A DNA stretch of 64,000 bases from positions 2,056,167 to 2,120,166 of the forward strand of contig CAJINV010000010.1 of the NCBI GenBank assembly GCA_905178155.1. The letters are read 5' to 3'. This document shows, one piece after another, positions 1 through 13,900 of this stretch (positions within the stretch are counted from its first letter, which is position 1; every line of letters begins with the position of its first letter). A program made the translations under genes and the position numbers. The stretch comes from Amoebophrya sp. A120. Lineage: Eukaryota > Sar > Dinophyceae > Syndiniales > Amoebophryaceae. The notes beneath the pieces are model-generated. The model made no database searches and was not told where the DNA came from. It saw nothing but the letters and a program-made list of their open reading frames with translations.

Positions 1-3000
1 ATCGGTGGTGGCGCCGGTCTCAATAGGAGATAATCTTCGCTGATCCAGCACGCTAGAAGGCGTGATCTCCGTCACTTCAGTTTCCGTCGCAGGAACATCA
101 TTGCCCAGAGGGTCTTTGAAGAGGGCAGAGCTGAAATCAAAATCCCAGAAGAAGTGGCCCCCGGCAACTACCGCGGCTGCACCAATGCGTGCAGGAGAAG
201 CTAGGTGCTCATCACTGTTGAAAGTGTTAGTCATCGCCAGATCTTCCGCTGCTCCGACTTCTCTGTTTGTCCCGAGGACAACTTTAACCTTGTTCGAGTT
301 GGCCCAAAAGGTCAAGAAGATGTTCGCTGCGACAGAGGACAACGCGGATAAGACCAGCAGGACGAAGAGAAAAAAGTTCGTCAGTTTCGTGCCGAAAGCG
401 GACAAGTAAAACTTCAAGTCCTGAACCGGGATCGAACCGGAAAACCGGGTTTCCTCCTCACTCCCGAGGAGTAAATGGTTCACCCGCTGAATCAACCGGG
501 AAGACACCCTGTGCCCGTCCATGGTTTGCAGTATCGAGGTGATTTGCTCCACGCATTCGGAGAGGAAAACTTTGTGCCTTTCCGCGTTTTGCTGCAGCTC
601 GCGAGTGTGCAGTCTGGTTAGATACGTTTCGTTCAGATTCATTTCGTCGTCTTCCTCGTCCTCCTTGTTATCTGCAGTGGTTGTTCCAGACAGTGACTTC
701 GAGCTCTTCTCCGAGGTGGTGCTGGTCTGACGGGTCGTGGGGCCGGCTGGTAGAAGTGTCGGCGAGGCAATTACTGGTGCAGTAGATACAGTTGGAGTTG
801 TGGCGGAAGATGATGCTGCTGCTGTTGACCCCGCGTCGGCACTCGCACTGTTTATCCCAATTTTCCTCTTCCTCGCATCCTCTAACTCCAACAGAAATTT
901 TGGCAGAGCGTTTTTCTTCGCCAGATCCCCGAAGTTCGCGATGGACGAGACTAAATTGTTGTCCACCATAAAGATCTGAGAAATTTCACTCCGCTGCAAG
1001 TACTGCAGCTGGTGGGTAATCAAAATCACTAATTTATTCCCCAGTTTCGCTTCCTGGCACAGCACGTTGTCGAAAAGAAATCTGCCCGTGTGCGCGTCCA
1101 CGGCGGAAAGGACGTCATCCAAAAACAAGACGTCCGCATCCGAGTAAATCGCCCGCGCCAAGCCAACGCGCGCCTTCTGCCCCCCAGACAGCTGGACGCC
1201 GGACTCGCCGACGAGCGTCTGATCGTAGTCGGGAAACTGCTCCAAATCCGGCAGCAAACAGCACTTCTGCAGCACGTCCAAATATTTTTGTTCGTCGTAC
1301 CGTGTGTGAAACAGGATGTTCTCGCGGATGCTGGCGTTTAGAAGAAACGGTTTTTGGGCGACGAAGGCACGCTTCAGGTGGGAAGGGATGAAAATTTCGG
1401 GTGGTCGTTTTGTTCTGACAGCTGTTGACGAGGCTGCTGACGTTGAAGACGTTGTTGCAGACGGCTCTCGTATTAATGCCGAGGATGAGGACGATGATGC
1501 TCCACTTCTTGTTCCAGTTCCTTCGTCCTCTGCACTACTCCTTCCAGCAAGAATTGCCTCAGCCGAAACTCGCCGGAGCCCCGGCTTCACCTGTGCCAAG
1601 CAGGAAAGCAGTGTGGATTTTCCAGAACCCACAGGACCGCAGAAGGCAATAAGTTCGGACTTTTCGAATTGCAGGTTGTCTGGAATGGTCAGGTGGAAAG
1701 ACGGTGCTGTTGGACTCTGCTGTGCAGTTGTAATCTGATCAACATAGCCGCAAGTGAAGCCCGCAGGACACTCCAGGGCAACATTGGAAGTAGATGTTGC
1801 ATAGCCACAAGCTAGACTCCTTTCACTCGCGCTAATTTCTTGGTTCGTCTTCCAAGTCGTGTGCTGGCCTGATGTTGATTTCCTCGGCAAAGCAGAGCCA
1901 CTTTGGTCCACCAAGTTGCTTGGAAAGTTATTTGCGCCATTCCTCATGTCCGCCACGGTAACTACGTCATCAACAGAGATGTTGACAGCACCAGTCTGGT
2001 CTTGGTCTTGCTCCTGATTATACCAGTGCGACAGCAAATCGGGCTTGGATTGGTTCTTCACGGATTCCAGGTCACTCTCCGAAACCAGAGAGTGCTGGGC
2101 GGTTAGCGTCGTTGGTGTAGACTCAGTGGACGAGTAAATGGACTTGGTTATTTGCTCTGTGAAGGATTTGTGTCGGGCGCGGATGTCGATGTCCACCTCG
2201 GATTCACCCATTTCATCGTTTCTTGCCGTGGCAACCGAAATATCAGACGGCGCAGGAGGTGCATTCACATTCAACAACGGCACTTTGCGGCTGTCGTGTG
2301 AAAAACCTGTGCTGCTGGTCGTCGTGCCGAAATCTTCACCGTGTGAGTGTTGAAGTTGGTCCTCATACGAAGAACCATCTGCATCCAACAGGTAAAAAAG
2401 CTCATCCTCATCTCTATACAGGCTCCTGCTACCCTGTTCACCGCTCGTATTTTTCCCGCGACCACTCTCCCGCGCGTTCAAAAACTCGGCCAGTCGTGTC
2501 AGCGAGGGCGCCAACTCGCTCCAGGAGTAGAAGAATCCGGGTAGCGCTTGCAGAGACCAGTTTAGCTGTTGGATCCAAGCTAACGTTGTGAAAACCACCG
2601 CACCGGTCAACTCGTGGCCAGTGAGGATGAAAATGGTGAAAACTGTTGTTGGGAGCAAGAAGTTAAACAAAGACCCGACGAAAACATTCAACGCGTTGAG
2701 ATACCGTTGCTTTTTCAAGTGCTTCAGCTCCTCCGTTCTCGCCGCGTTCAGCCTGTGTGCCCACACCGAGTCCAGCGACTGCAGCTTCACCAAGCGGACA
2801 CACTTCACGTACTCGTTCAACAATTTCGACCGTACGTCCCGGGCTTCCTGCAGTTTCTTCACGACCGGTGTAGTTAAAGTCGCTAGCTTCCGCATCACGA
2901 ACTGCCCGGAAAACATGATTACCATGCCGCCGAAAGTCGCGGAAACACCTATCGCCTTGTAGAGAAAAAACAAAACCACGGGGAGGGAGGAAATCGCCCA

Positions 3001-4463
3001 GGTCTGTTGCGAGAAACTGAAGGCATCAAATGCAAAAGTGTCTGGGTCTGGAAGAGTCATGCTGTTTTTGCATGACACAGAAGGTCTGGCATAGAAGCTA
3101 AAGCATCACAGCTTTCGAGAAGCTTCCGCCATGCCGAATCCGCACGACAAACCCTCCATTTTGGTGACAGAATGTGGGCAGCTTTTGGTTTTGCTACCTA
3201 TGCATGAGAGATTCTTCTGTGTTCTGAAATGCGCATGACAAGTTTGTACTCTTCCAGACCCAGTAGACATATTATTTACAATCCATAGAAAATGATCCAG
3301 GACATTTTGCCCAGCTTATCCGCGTCAGTCGACATCAAGTTCGACCACTTCCCGATGTCGAATTTGTTATTTTCTGTGGACGTGGATAAATTATCCGATG
3401 CTGGTGGTATAGGCGTACTAGCGCTCCTGTTGGTCGTTTCATCCGAGGACTGTTTCATTCCGCCTACCTGATCATCGCGTGAGCTTCTACTAGAACTCGT
3501 AGTTCCACCACCTCCCCCTCTGTCGTACAAGGACTCACGAAAGACCGCATGCACTATCGCCGACCTGGCGTTGTTCATGACGCGCGTGCTCGCGAAGAAG
3601 CAGGTTTCCATGTTGGCGACACGCAGGATCATGCACAGCGACAGGGCGAGAACCAGAAGACCCATGGTCTGGACCTGTGAGGAGAGCAGAAGATGAATGT
3701 TAAGCAAACGACATCAGGCGAATCTTGAAAGTGTACTCCTGACCACTAGTAAATTCAACTTTATTTTTTCTGTGGAAATAAGCTCGGAGGCAGTTTATTT
3801 ACCTGATTTCTGAAATAACAGTTTGTCGCAGCTTTGCCTGCAGATCGATGAGACAAAAAGCACCTTTACGAGGACGGGAAATGAACGAACCAATATTTTT
3901 CAACATACCGTTTCCTCCCGATACTCCCTCTGCACCTCCTCCGCCTTGTGCAGTAACAGCGACAGCAAAATCGGGTCCAGCAGCATGCACAACAAGAACG
4001 TCCACCCGGAAAAAAACGAGTAACAGAAAACCGATCGCTGGATACGGAATAACAGTGTGACCAGCAGTTGAAACGGTTGCCATTTTTGTGTAGTAGTTGA
4101 TCCATCGGAAGATGTAGTTGCAGTTGGTGCTTCTTCACCTGCCTCAAGTTGTCCGTGTTGTTGTTCCACATGAAGATCTGTGCTTCGGCTTCCTCTACTC
4201 CATCGCCGTTCTTTCACTGCCGTCAGCCGCCTGTGCAACTCCAAAACGCCGTCCCTCTTGGGCAGATTCGGGAGGTCCTCGATTTTTTTGAAGTTTAACT
4301 TCAACAGGGGGAAAACCCAGTAGAAGGAGAGTTTGGAAAGCACGCCGGCCTTGTCCTCCAGGGCCGCCGCGGCTGGGCTGGCGGGGGCGCGGCGGGGGAG
4401 CCCTAGTACTTGCCTGCTCGAGGGTGAACTAGTACCCCGTAGGTTGTCTTCTTGCCGCGTCAT
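1..4463 (-). CDS. ABC transporter, ABCC/MRP type (3' end beyond window)
   Basis: Membrane exporter, probably of organic anions or conjugates. Exons are 3909-4463, 3284-3674 and 1-3023, giving 1,323 residues and still open at the edge. The first intron is GT-AG (3675-3908); the second is an IE-A element, and both joins keep frame. Residues about 38-75 resemble the ABCC lead-in to the first membrane domain, followed by hydrophobic helices. NBD1 has Walker A GPVGSGKST (1612-1638, residue about 778), a Q-loop region VAQKPFLLNASI, signature LSGGQ (1177-1191), D-loop SAVDAHTG and an H-loop histidine. A second membrane domain begins near 400. Low-complexity Ser/Thr/Asp inserts lie before Walker A and between Walker A and the Q-loop, which is unusual. 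The start is the first in-frame ATG. The ABCC family call is firm; the substrate is unknown. Confidence 0.9.
3024..3283. mobile_element. IE-A introner, ABCC intron 2
   Basis: Terminal repeats read GCAAAAGTGTCTGGGTCTGG and the inverted counterpart. The outer ends are eroded (GCATC instead of TATC), so the target duplication is imperfect. Removal joins codons ...TTC TAT GCC TTC... in frame. Confidence 0.85.
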
Positions 4464-7400
4464 GGTAAAGACGGAAGTCGTGGTTCAGAGGTAGCCTTCC
4501 TGACCTTCTCGTGCGGACAAGCAGCATCGTCGGACCGACGGTTCGTGTTGACCATGATTTTTGTGTGACATTTTCACAGGGATACACAACGACCTGATGT
4601 TGCTTTTCTCTAGCAAGACAGGAAACACGGATGTTGGAAAGCTAGAATTTAAACAACAACTAAGACTACCTCACGACTCGTAAGCACATTTATTAGAGGT
4701 CGCGGCGCAGCACCGCCAGCACGACAAAAACAAAATAGCCATTCTGGGATGAAAGAGAAGATTCAAACCTTGCTCTCATTAACTAAGACTTCCACTGCGT
4801 ACGCTCACTCGCAAGAGGACAATCTTCAAGAACTAACTCTCGAGGTGGACTCTGTGCCAGTAGAAGCAAATATTAAGTGTGCTTACTTAATAGCTCCGTT
4901 TGAAGATGTTCTCGTCGGAAGTAGGACGAGGGCAACACCCATCGCCCTTTGATGTACTAAGAAAGTTGTAGCGGACAAAATCAAAAAGACAATGACCAAT
5001 ATGGACGACGATACTGCCGGTGAATAACAAGAAGAACTTCTTCCACCAGAGTCGTTACACGAGCGCAATGAATTGCTGCAATTCCAAAACCAAAACACAT
5101 CTCGACCCGGGTGTTGCTTTTGGTCTTTTACCACCACCTTCCCGACCACCTTTATCATTCGCACGACGAGTGCTCATTGTCATTTCATATTCCCAAAAAT
5201 TTTCATAAAAATCTATCAACAAAACAAGTGGGTTGCAGACATTGACAGTTCGCATTGACACTTGATGATGTTCCTATACCTACACGTAATACCTCACATG
5301 CGAGAAAAAAACGTCGTGTCGATTACACTCAATGAAAAATCTAACATTATTTGTATCGCTTTTGTTTTCCGTTTGTCAGGTGAGATTTCCTTGCAATCAA
5401 AAAGGATGATCGTAATGCTCTTGGTGCCTGGAGATTATAAGCTGTAGTTTTGCGCTAGCTTAATACATGAGCCTATCCAAGAAAAAAAGTGTTACAGTTA
5501 CACACTTGACGAATGATGCTGGGCGTCGTGTGCCACTGGTACCTGCAGAAAGAACTTGCTCGGCATGACAAAGAAGACTTGCAAACATACTGCAAAGATC
5601 TTCGAGATTTCATGAGCAGGAAAGGCACGATCGCAACGAGGGTCGCAAGCAGAAGCACTGCGGGCTTTTGGCAAAGTACCTGTCCAGCACCAACGTCGCA
5701 ATAGGTAACTGTAACAGCACCTTTTTCTTCGCATAGTGTAGGCAACAAGAACAAATGCTGTGAAGTTTCTTCGAAAATTATCGTACTCATCCTCCGTAGA
5801 AGTCACACTTCTTAATGTATTATCTTGGAGGTGATAGAGAACAAATACAAAAAAAGCTCACAATGCAAAACAAAGAAAGCTCATAGTCCTACACTACTTT
5901 TTGCACAACGATGAAAAATGATAACGTATCAACGTTACCCAACAAGAATTTATTTATTTGAGGTAGTCTTATTTGCGTGGAGGTATTAAAGAGAAAGCGA
6001 TTGTTGTTCCTTCATTGTCGCCTCGCTGTCGATCGAGTCTTCTTCAGATGAAGAAGAATCAACGCAGGCCAAGAAGTGAATACTCATATCTGCTACAGAA
6101 ACGCAAACACAAACTCGCCTGCACCGCTCGGTTCTTAAGTATATCTGCTGTAGCTGTAGCGGCAGGAAATACAATTGCTTTTGTTTGCGCACTTCTTTAG
6201 GTGATGTAGATGTACCATATTATGCAGATTTTTTATTTTTTCAAAAGGAAAACTGGTACTAAAAGGAAATACAGCAGCCCGCTCAAGTGGCAATAATCAA
6301 GACCGAGAATGGCCTACATGTCATCGTGGGCGGGGCTGCACATAGAAAGATCAGGTTTGGGAAAAACAAACACTGTAGGGGCATAAGATAAACAATGGCG
6401 CCGCTACTGACATAATGAACGGAGGGCAAAGCATCACAAGAATTTTAAAATCAAAGATGACGTCTAGCTCTTGACGTCTAGCTCTTCCAACCTCGTCCAA
6501 GAGAGGTCGTGGACCCTGCATCTATAGAAGATACTAGTGCCGGCCCTCGTGCTGGACATACGTAGTTCGATGCCTTCAGTCAGAGCTTTACCTCCGCAGC
6601 CAGAGCAGCGCCATTGCTGCAGGTGGACTGACGTGTGCGCACTACGAATAAAAAGAATGAGTTGTGCGCGCGAGGGCTTCTTGATGTTCTAGCATGGTAA
6701 AGAAGAACAAGAAGACAATGAATATCATATCAAATATTGCGTCAAAGGCCATTGCCTCCAAGAACAAGAAGTAGTAGTAGAGTCAGAATGTAGGCGGGTC
6801 ATGTGCATATCTAGGACTGCTCTGCGCAAAATGTACTTTATTGCGCAAGAATGAAGTGGGACCTGGCTAGAAGAAGACAGATCCGGCTTCGCCGGCGCCG
6901 GACTACTTCATCTTTTCAAGTAAAGCTAAAGATGGTTCCTGTATATAAGTAAGAACAACGTGTCAACGCGTAAAGATAAAAGAATAAACGCACAAGCGTT
7001 TTTTCTTTCTTGAATAGTCCCCATAAAGACATGCTGCCTACTGGGACTACAAAGATCAGTTCAACTTAGATAATTGTATGTTGATGCAACTTAATAGTAC
7101 AGCACACAAATAGGCTGTTGTTCCAGTTGCAGCTGCAAGAGCTGAAAAGCAATTGCGCGGTGGAAAAAATATTTTACGAACATTCAAGAACAAGTCTTCG
7201 ATAAGACAAAGCAAAGGCAGAACTTTTGTCGTCGAGCTAGAGAAAATACATAGTGAAAAAAAAGAAAAACAGCGGCGGTCTATGGAAAAAAAAACCGCGC
7301 AAAAAAAAAAAAAAAAGCGTAGACTTACGAAATAAGCCCTACCTGGTTATCCAGGCGGAAACGCAGAGCACAAAAATGCCTCTGCACTCATTAGAATTTT

Positions 7401-7911
7401 TATTCTTTGGTAAGACGGAAAACTTAAATAGTTCCTATCCCACCGAAGAAGACGTGCCTCAATTCGAGGGCGCGTCGATACAAATACGGAGGGTTCGCTG
7501 CAAACGGAGAAAATTATATGGACTTTACATAAAGCCATCGTGATTGTTGTGATTCGTTTGGTATTTTTGGAGCACCGCGAGGACCTCAACATCGATCCTG
7601 AAAAAAACAAATTCCAATTAAAAAAACAAACTTAGCGACGTGAGTTTGATCCTTTTGTAAAAATCTTCTCCCCCGACTCCGTGGAGCTAGAATATTAAGT
7701 CGGAGGTTACTATCATCATCATGATCATCATCATTTATCCTGCACTTGGGGGTGACGTGCGGATGGTGTAATCTAGCTGGAAGCACATCAACGGAACCGT
7801 CGATGTTGGTAGAGAACTGCACACAACTTCGTGGGAAGATTATTTATGTTCCACCACGAACTCAAGTCGTCGTGGTCAACAACACTTCCCTCGTCTTCTG
7901 CCTTTGACTTT
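4464..7911. other. Intergenic, no gene seen
   Basis: This 3.4-kb stretch lies between the ABCC start and the stop of the giant gene. It is AT-richer than the genes, with an A-rich tract at about 7250-7320. Short open frames occur on both strands, for example one with a single hydrophobic segment at 4883-5164 (minus), but none has coding character, family resemblance or supported splice sites. No IE is present. It probably holds the giant gene's 3' UTR and the ABCC promoter. Confidence 0.5.
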
Positions 7912-10900
7912 CTAAACATCTCGACGCAGTGCTTCCTGCTCATCGCAGACTTCTTCGACAACTTCCACATGATCTTCGCCCGCGCCCTCCGCAACGGGGA
8001 CGTGCACGCTGAGTGGGTAGAGCCGGAACCGGCTGAAGTCTTGCTTTTTGTCCGGGTCGAAGTCGAAACTTTGTATGTTGCCGCGCGCGATTGGGTCGTC
8101 GACTATGATCGTTTGCTCGAACACCAGGAACCGGACCTGTACGGTGCCGGGCTTACTGGGCCGAAGACGTGAAGAGTTTTCACTACTATTAGTTCTGCCT
8201 CCGACGTTCGTCTTTGGTTCGACCTCTATTTCCGTCTGTGCTGGCAGAACAACTCTTTGCGGAATCACGTTTTTTGAAGAGTCACGAGCCGCGGAGATGG
8301 AACCACGTCGTGTGCTTAGCGAAGCGGAAGATGCTGCTGCATCAACATTTGTCGTTCCAGCCTGCTCAACAACCTTGTGGTCCAACAACACCGCGAGGCG
8401 CTTTGCCGCCGGGGTGCCGAGGAAGGATTTGACATTTTCGTCCGGAGGGTCCGAAATTCTCGAAAAGTGCGCTTCCGCTTCATCGGCTGGAACGGTGCAG
8501 CGTTTTTTCCTTACAGCGGTAGTAGAGCTTGAGCTGCGGCGTTTGATCAGAATCATACCGCTCGTTCCCGTGGGTCCTCGTGGTGGGGGCTGTACTGGCA
8601 GCTGCTGTGTCGGCGCAGAACAAGCAGTTGATGCTTGCAGCGGCCCTAGTACAACTCCTGCTGCCGATGGTGCCAAAGTAGACGGCGGCGCCGCGCACTT
8701 CTGTAGCAAAGCTCGAAGAGGGCTCAGGTCGTCTTGGGCTTTGTTCTCTCGACTTGTTCCCCGGCGGACCAGGTGTGTCTGGCTAGCTGGTGCGGCGCCA
8801 CCTCCTCCGCCCCGGGCTGCACCAGCTTGTCCAGCAGTGGCCTCAGGTCCAGCTGGCTGTTGAAGTTGTTTTTGCTGCAGTTGTCCTGCTTGTTCCGCCT
8901 CCGCTGCGCTGAGCACCGATTCAAACGACTCCGCTTTTGGGTCTACAGCATCGTCGTCTTCACAATTATCCGCCTCTACTTCCGCTCGTGTGGACAACTT
9001 CTGCACGTGTTCCTTTCCAACCGTCTGCTGCTGGTCCTGCTCCTGCAGTGGCAAATAACTTTGTACCGTGGGCAGATCCGTACTCGAGCTTGCGCCCACA
9101 TAGTTTACAGGATTTCCACCCGGGCCTGCAGTAGAAGTTTGTAGTTTTTTCTCGTCCTCATCCCCACCACCGCACGACGGCCCGCCGCGGGGGCCCAGTT
9201 TCTTCGGCAGGGAGAGCACACTCCCGATAGACGTGCTGAAGCCGCCACTTGCGTTCTTCAGCAGTTGCGAGGTCAGTGCGCCGATGTTGGAAGCTCCTTT
9301 GCAGCTGCCCTCATGCACCTGTTGCAATTGGCTAAACGAACTGACGCAGGGGTGGCTGGTGGAGGAAAACAGACTGGAACTCACCGTGCGAAATTCCTGT
9401 GGTGCTCCTGCATCGCAAGGTATGCAAGAAAAAAAAGCGCTACAGGTCTTACACGGACACTTGTGGTATTAACTTCAGCAAAAGATGCAGGTTGCTTGGA
9501 ACGACGACGATGCATCGATCTCAACCGCAAGGGAAATAAATGCCCATCACGCATGAAGAAACGAGGGTCGCATCCCATAATTGCGGGCATGGCAAAAGTT
9601 GTGTGTCTTCTTGTCTACTTGCTCGACGTTGTATGCATGAAAGACTTCTGTGATGTGTTGTAGTCACTGTAGCATTTTTTTCTCTGCATACTCGAAGAAG
9701 CGGCACCCGTGTGGTCAGACGGAAACATGTTTAGCGACAGACCCGTAGACACTGCGCTGATCGGATTCTTGCCCGCAGATGAATTCGCAAACATCAAACC
9801 TGTAGCCTGTTGCGCGGAAGTCTCCACCTGGGCCTGGCCAAGAAGAAAATCACCATCTCTCATATGATCCCACCTTATTTGAGAGCAAGCAACAAAACTG
9901 CCACGGCTGTCCTGTTCCTCTTCGTCCTGTTGGCCCTTGTCTACTTCCTGAGAATAAATGCTGAGTCCCTCTCTACTCGTCCCGACAGGTGGAGCTTGAG
10001 CAGCTCCTGTCGCGTCGGCGCTGCTGCTAGTCGATGCGCATGCCGTTTTGTTTTTCTTCCTCGCCAGCATGCTCAAAAAAGTGTTTGCAAGTTGAACAGG
10101 GTGATGCGCTTGAGCTTGTCCTCCCCGTTGTGCCTGCAACAGTGCAGAGGTCGTTGTTCCGGCAGTGCCTGGAGGTGAAGAGCAGTGTGCTGAAGATGAT
10201 ATTAACGAAGTCGCTTGTTGATCCGAAGCTGTTGCTCCGGCACTGGTGCCCCGCACAAGCAGATCATGGCTGTGCGAAGAACATGTTGGTCCTCCTGAAC
10301 AAGCCGTCGAGCTGCGCACCTGACTCTCGCCAACGAAACTGCAGCTTGCCGCGGAACAATCGCCGGCGGAGCCAGGACGGGAAGCAGCGGAAGGTGGCGT
10401 GACGAAGTTCTGAGCGTCGCCTGCTTCTTGTCGAAGATCTTGACGATCATGATCACCAACTTCTGGCTCCGCTACTAATTTCGGTGCTGGAATTATCTTT
10501 TCCTGCGGAACCAGGAGTAGTCTTTCGGTTGTCACGGTTTCCTTCGTGTAAACAGGAAGCGTGGCGGCCGTCATCCCAGTGTACTCCGGTTGGAACCGGC
10601 GGGAGGACAAAGACGAAAAGTTTTTGTCTACGGCTTTTGGTTTTGCTGCTGGTGGTGTAGTTCTTGTTCCCTCAGCATCAGCTAATATTACCCCACCTCC
10701 TGCTGCGTTGACTGGTGCAGCCCCGGAGCAGCGGTCTGTGTTCTTGTTCTTCGTCGTCCTCGGCACCAACATTCCGAGGCGAACGATCGGGGTCCACGCG
10801 CGTTTGTTCGGACTGAAGGTTGTCTTCGTTTGGCGCGCCACTTGGAGAAGGAAATCTGGTGCTCCTACAGAAGTAGTGCGCTTATCTTGTTGCCCCCTGT

Positions 10901-13900
10901 CTGCTTCATCATAGTTTTCATCTGCCTCCTCGTCATCTTCTATGACTTGCTGATGCAGCTGCTCGCTACTCCACATTTTATTTCCCCGAAATAAACCTCC
11001 ACCCGCGCCGCCAGCAGGATAATTATCCCCCCCTCCGCTTGGGCTACGGTTCCCGGCTCCCCGCCCATCCCCGGCGGTGGTGTATGAAAGCCTCAGGTTG
11101 GAAATCCTCAAAGTGAAAATAATTTGTAATGCAAAAAAACGACTCCAGTTGGAGCACCATTTATAGTCGGCGCATGACAAATTTCCCGGGCACTCAAAAC
11201 GTGTCCGTCATGCTAGTTAGGCAAAGGGGTGCCCTCCTCTCATGCTAATCAGGAGCCCAATTCTGAACCCGTAGAAGCACAATAGTCGGCCTCCATTGCG
11301 TTCTCTGCAATACAGTCTTTTTGGTGTCGCATTTCATGCATCACAAATTATTTCCACTTTGAGGATTTCCATTCTGAGGGTGTCATATGGTGCTACTGCC
11401 GGTTAGCTGCTGTGTCCACTGGAAGGCTGCTGGTGAACCTTCACCATTATGCATAGCAAAAGCATCGTAACTAGTAGTAATTGCATTACAAACTGCCTCA
11501 GCGTGACAAATGGAATTTGTCATGCTGTTTTACCTTAGGATGGAGATTTGTAATGGATGACTGCAATTTAGTAATACGAGTACGATACTTTTGCACAGGA
11601 TAACCATCATCAGGCCATAAATCGTCCATACGTGCTTCGCTGTGGTCCCGGGATGAGCGGCGCGACGTTTTCGTGCTTTTGTAAGAAATGAAGTTTTTCC
11701 GCCGCGACTCAAAGAGAGGGTCAAGATCGACGTCCTCAGACTGTGACTGCTGCTGGTGTGCCTGTGCTTGAGCTTGTAGTTCCTGCTGTTCCTGTTGCTG
11801 TTGGTTAATAATCACCCTCGCTTTTTCTCTTTCCTGTTCGCCGGCGGCGCCATCTTCAAAGTTGGTTGCGGCAGTAGTTTTATTCCCTAGTGCCACTTTT
11901 GCCACGTGGGCGAGACGTTGTCCCTCAGTCGCTTGAAGATGAGCCTGTGCTTGTTCAGCAACATCTCGTGTGGGCTCTCCAGCACTTGATGTTCCTTCCG
12001 CGCGTGCAACCACCAGCCCCAACTGCTGCAGCTCTGCAGCGAGTTCACTGATCTCTTCTTCCGGCAACTTTTCCACGAACGCTTTTGTTTCATCTACTTC
12101 CGTGTCCACGTAGAAAAAATCTTTTTGTTGAGAGAGAAGTCGTCCTTGCGGCAGAAACGATATTGACCGCAGGGGCGCGGCGACGTCAGAGGGAGAACTA
12201 CGAACTTGCGCAGGAGCAGCAGCCGTGGTGTTCTCGATGTTGTTCTGTTTTTGCGCGTCGTCGTACGGGTCCTGATCTTCATCTTCTTCTCCTTCTTCCT
12301 CCACCGAGGCCGGAGACGTTGCCGACTTCGGTGACGTCGCATTGTCTACTGCGCCCGATCTGCGAGAGAGAGCGCGCGTTGCGCTGTATGTAGCTGTTCC
12401 AGTTGTACCCCGATGGAGCACTGGTCGTGTCTCCATCTTCTGATCCGGTGTTGTGCCTTCACTACTTGTTCCGATAGAAAGTACACACGGAGCCATTGCA
12501 CGTTGATGCTCATCATGGGGTTGGGGCCCTTCAGCGTCGTAATTGTTGGGGACTGGAACCGATCCTCCAGCTGAGCCGCACGAAGCCGCCAAACCGAGGA
12601 TGTCTCTACTCGGGCAAGTCGTGTCGATCATGCTGGGAAGAGGAGGATCAGGCGTGGCTTCATCAGAAGTAGCGCCACCAGCGCTGCAGCCTTTTGATAT
12701 CATCTTCGCTCCTTGTTGTTCTCCTCGCAGGAACTTGCGCACCTCTTGGGAGAGGAGGGAGGTCTTCGTGTTGATCTTTTTCTGTATTGTTCCACCACTA
12801 CTACTAGGATCATCTTCTCCTTGTCCACCACCACCAGCAGCCCCCGTGGCAATCGACTCGTCTGTCACGATCCGGGAGGCAGTGTGGGATGTAGAGAACT
12901 GGCCTCGCTCATCTCCTGCTGGCAAATACACTTGTGGTAGACTTGAAAAAAAGGACTCCACACGACTTCCTCCTCCAATATCTTGCTGTGCAGTCGACAC
13001 GCGGCTAGATGAAACTGCAAACGGGTTTCTCGTCGAGGAGAGACTTTGGCGATTTGCTTCGATAGTGCTGCGCAGATCCTCCATCTCTATCTCTACAGAG
13101 TTGATTTGCGAGGCTTGTTCCATCTGCGCGATACTTGTGCCACTACTCGACGTCGCGCTGTCCTTGTCTAGTACAACTTCGATTTGATTCAAGGTACTAC
13201 TTAAGTGCTCGTCGTCCAACTTCATTTTGGTCAGCAAATCTTCCCCCTCTTCCACACTGTCAAACCCCAAGCCAAAGTAGTTTCCTGCGCGGATCCACTT
13301 CTCCAATGCTTCTCTTTCCACTAGGCCCTCCCCGGTCTTCGCGTCGATCTTGTTCGTTTTCAGCTTTTATGGATTGCAAATATGTCTGGGTCTGGAAGAT
13401 TGCGAGATTTGTCACGCAGCTTTTCCATGACCCGTGAGGTCTGGAATGCAGGACCTGGGATGACAGATTCTGCGCGATCTCTCTCATGCCTATCCTGCAT
13501 GAGAAGCTCCCCTACGACTTGGTCAAAACTGCGCGACTTTTGGTAGTCATGCAACAGAGATTTTTGCATGCTTCAGATTTAGCATGACAAGTTGCACTCT
13601 TCCAGACCCAGACATTTTTACATTTCATAGCTTTTTCACCTGCTTGAACACCCAGCCTTCCACACTTTTTTGGAACTGCCGTCTGTGTCGCTCCGCGGCT
13701 TCGACTCTCGCGTGCAACTTGATTTCCAGATTCTCCTGGTCGCCGGTGGAATCTTCGGAATCGTAGAGAAAGAAATCGCTGGGAGAAACAGAGGACTCGG
13801 AGGCGAACGAGGAGCTCTTGCTCTGAGTATCTTGAGTGGAGTTTTTCTGCTTGTAGTCCTGTGTAGAAGTTGTTCTTGTGCTTGTCGTTTCCCTGATTCG

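Noticed and set aside
425-445. GGATCGAACC resembling a tRNA B box
   Set aside because: No cloverleaf can be formed and it lies in the ABC transporter coding sequence.
5473-5806. Possible small minus-strand genes at 4883-5164 and 5473-5806
   Set aside because: Overlapping frames of equal length, no family resemblance, no consistent splice sites; one hydrophobic stretch is not enough.
8048-8863. 271-codon plus-strand open frame
   Set aside because: It is antisense to an exon of the giant gene and reflects that exon's composition; no homology or splice support.
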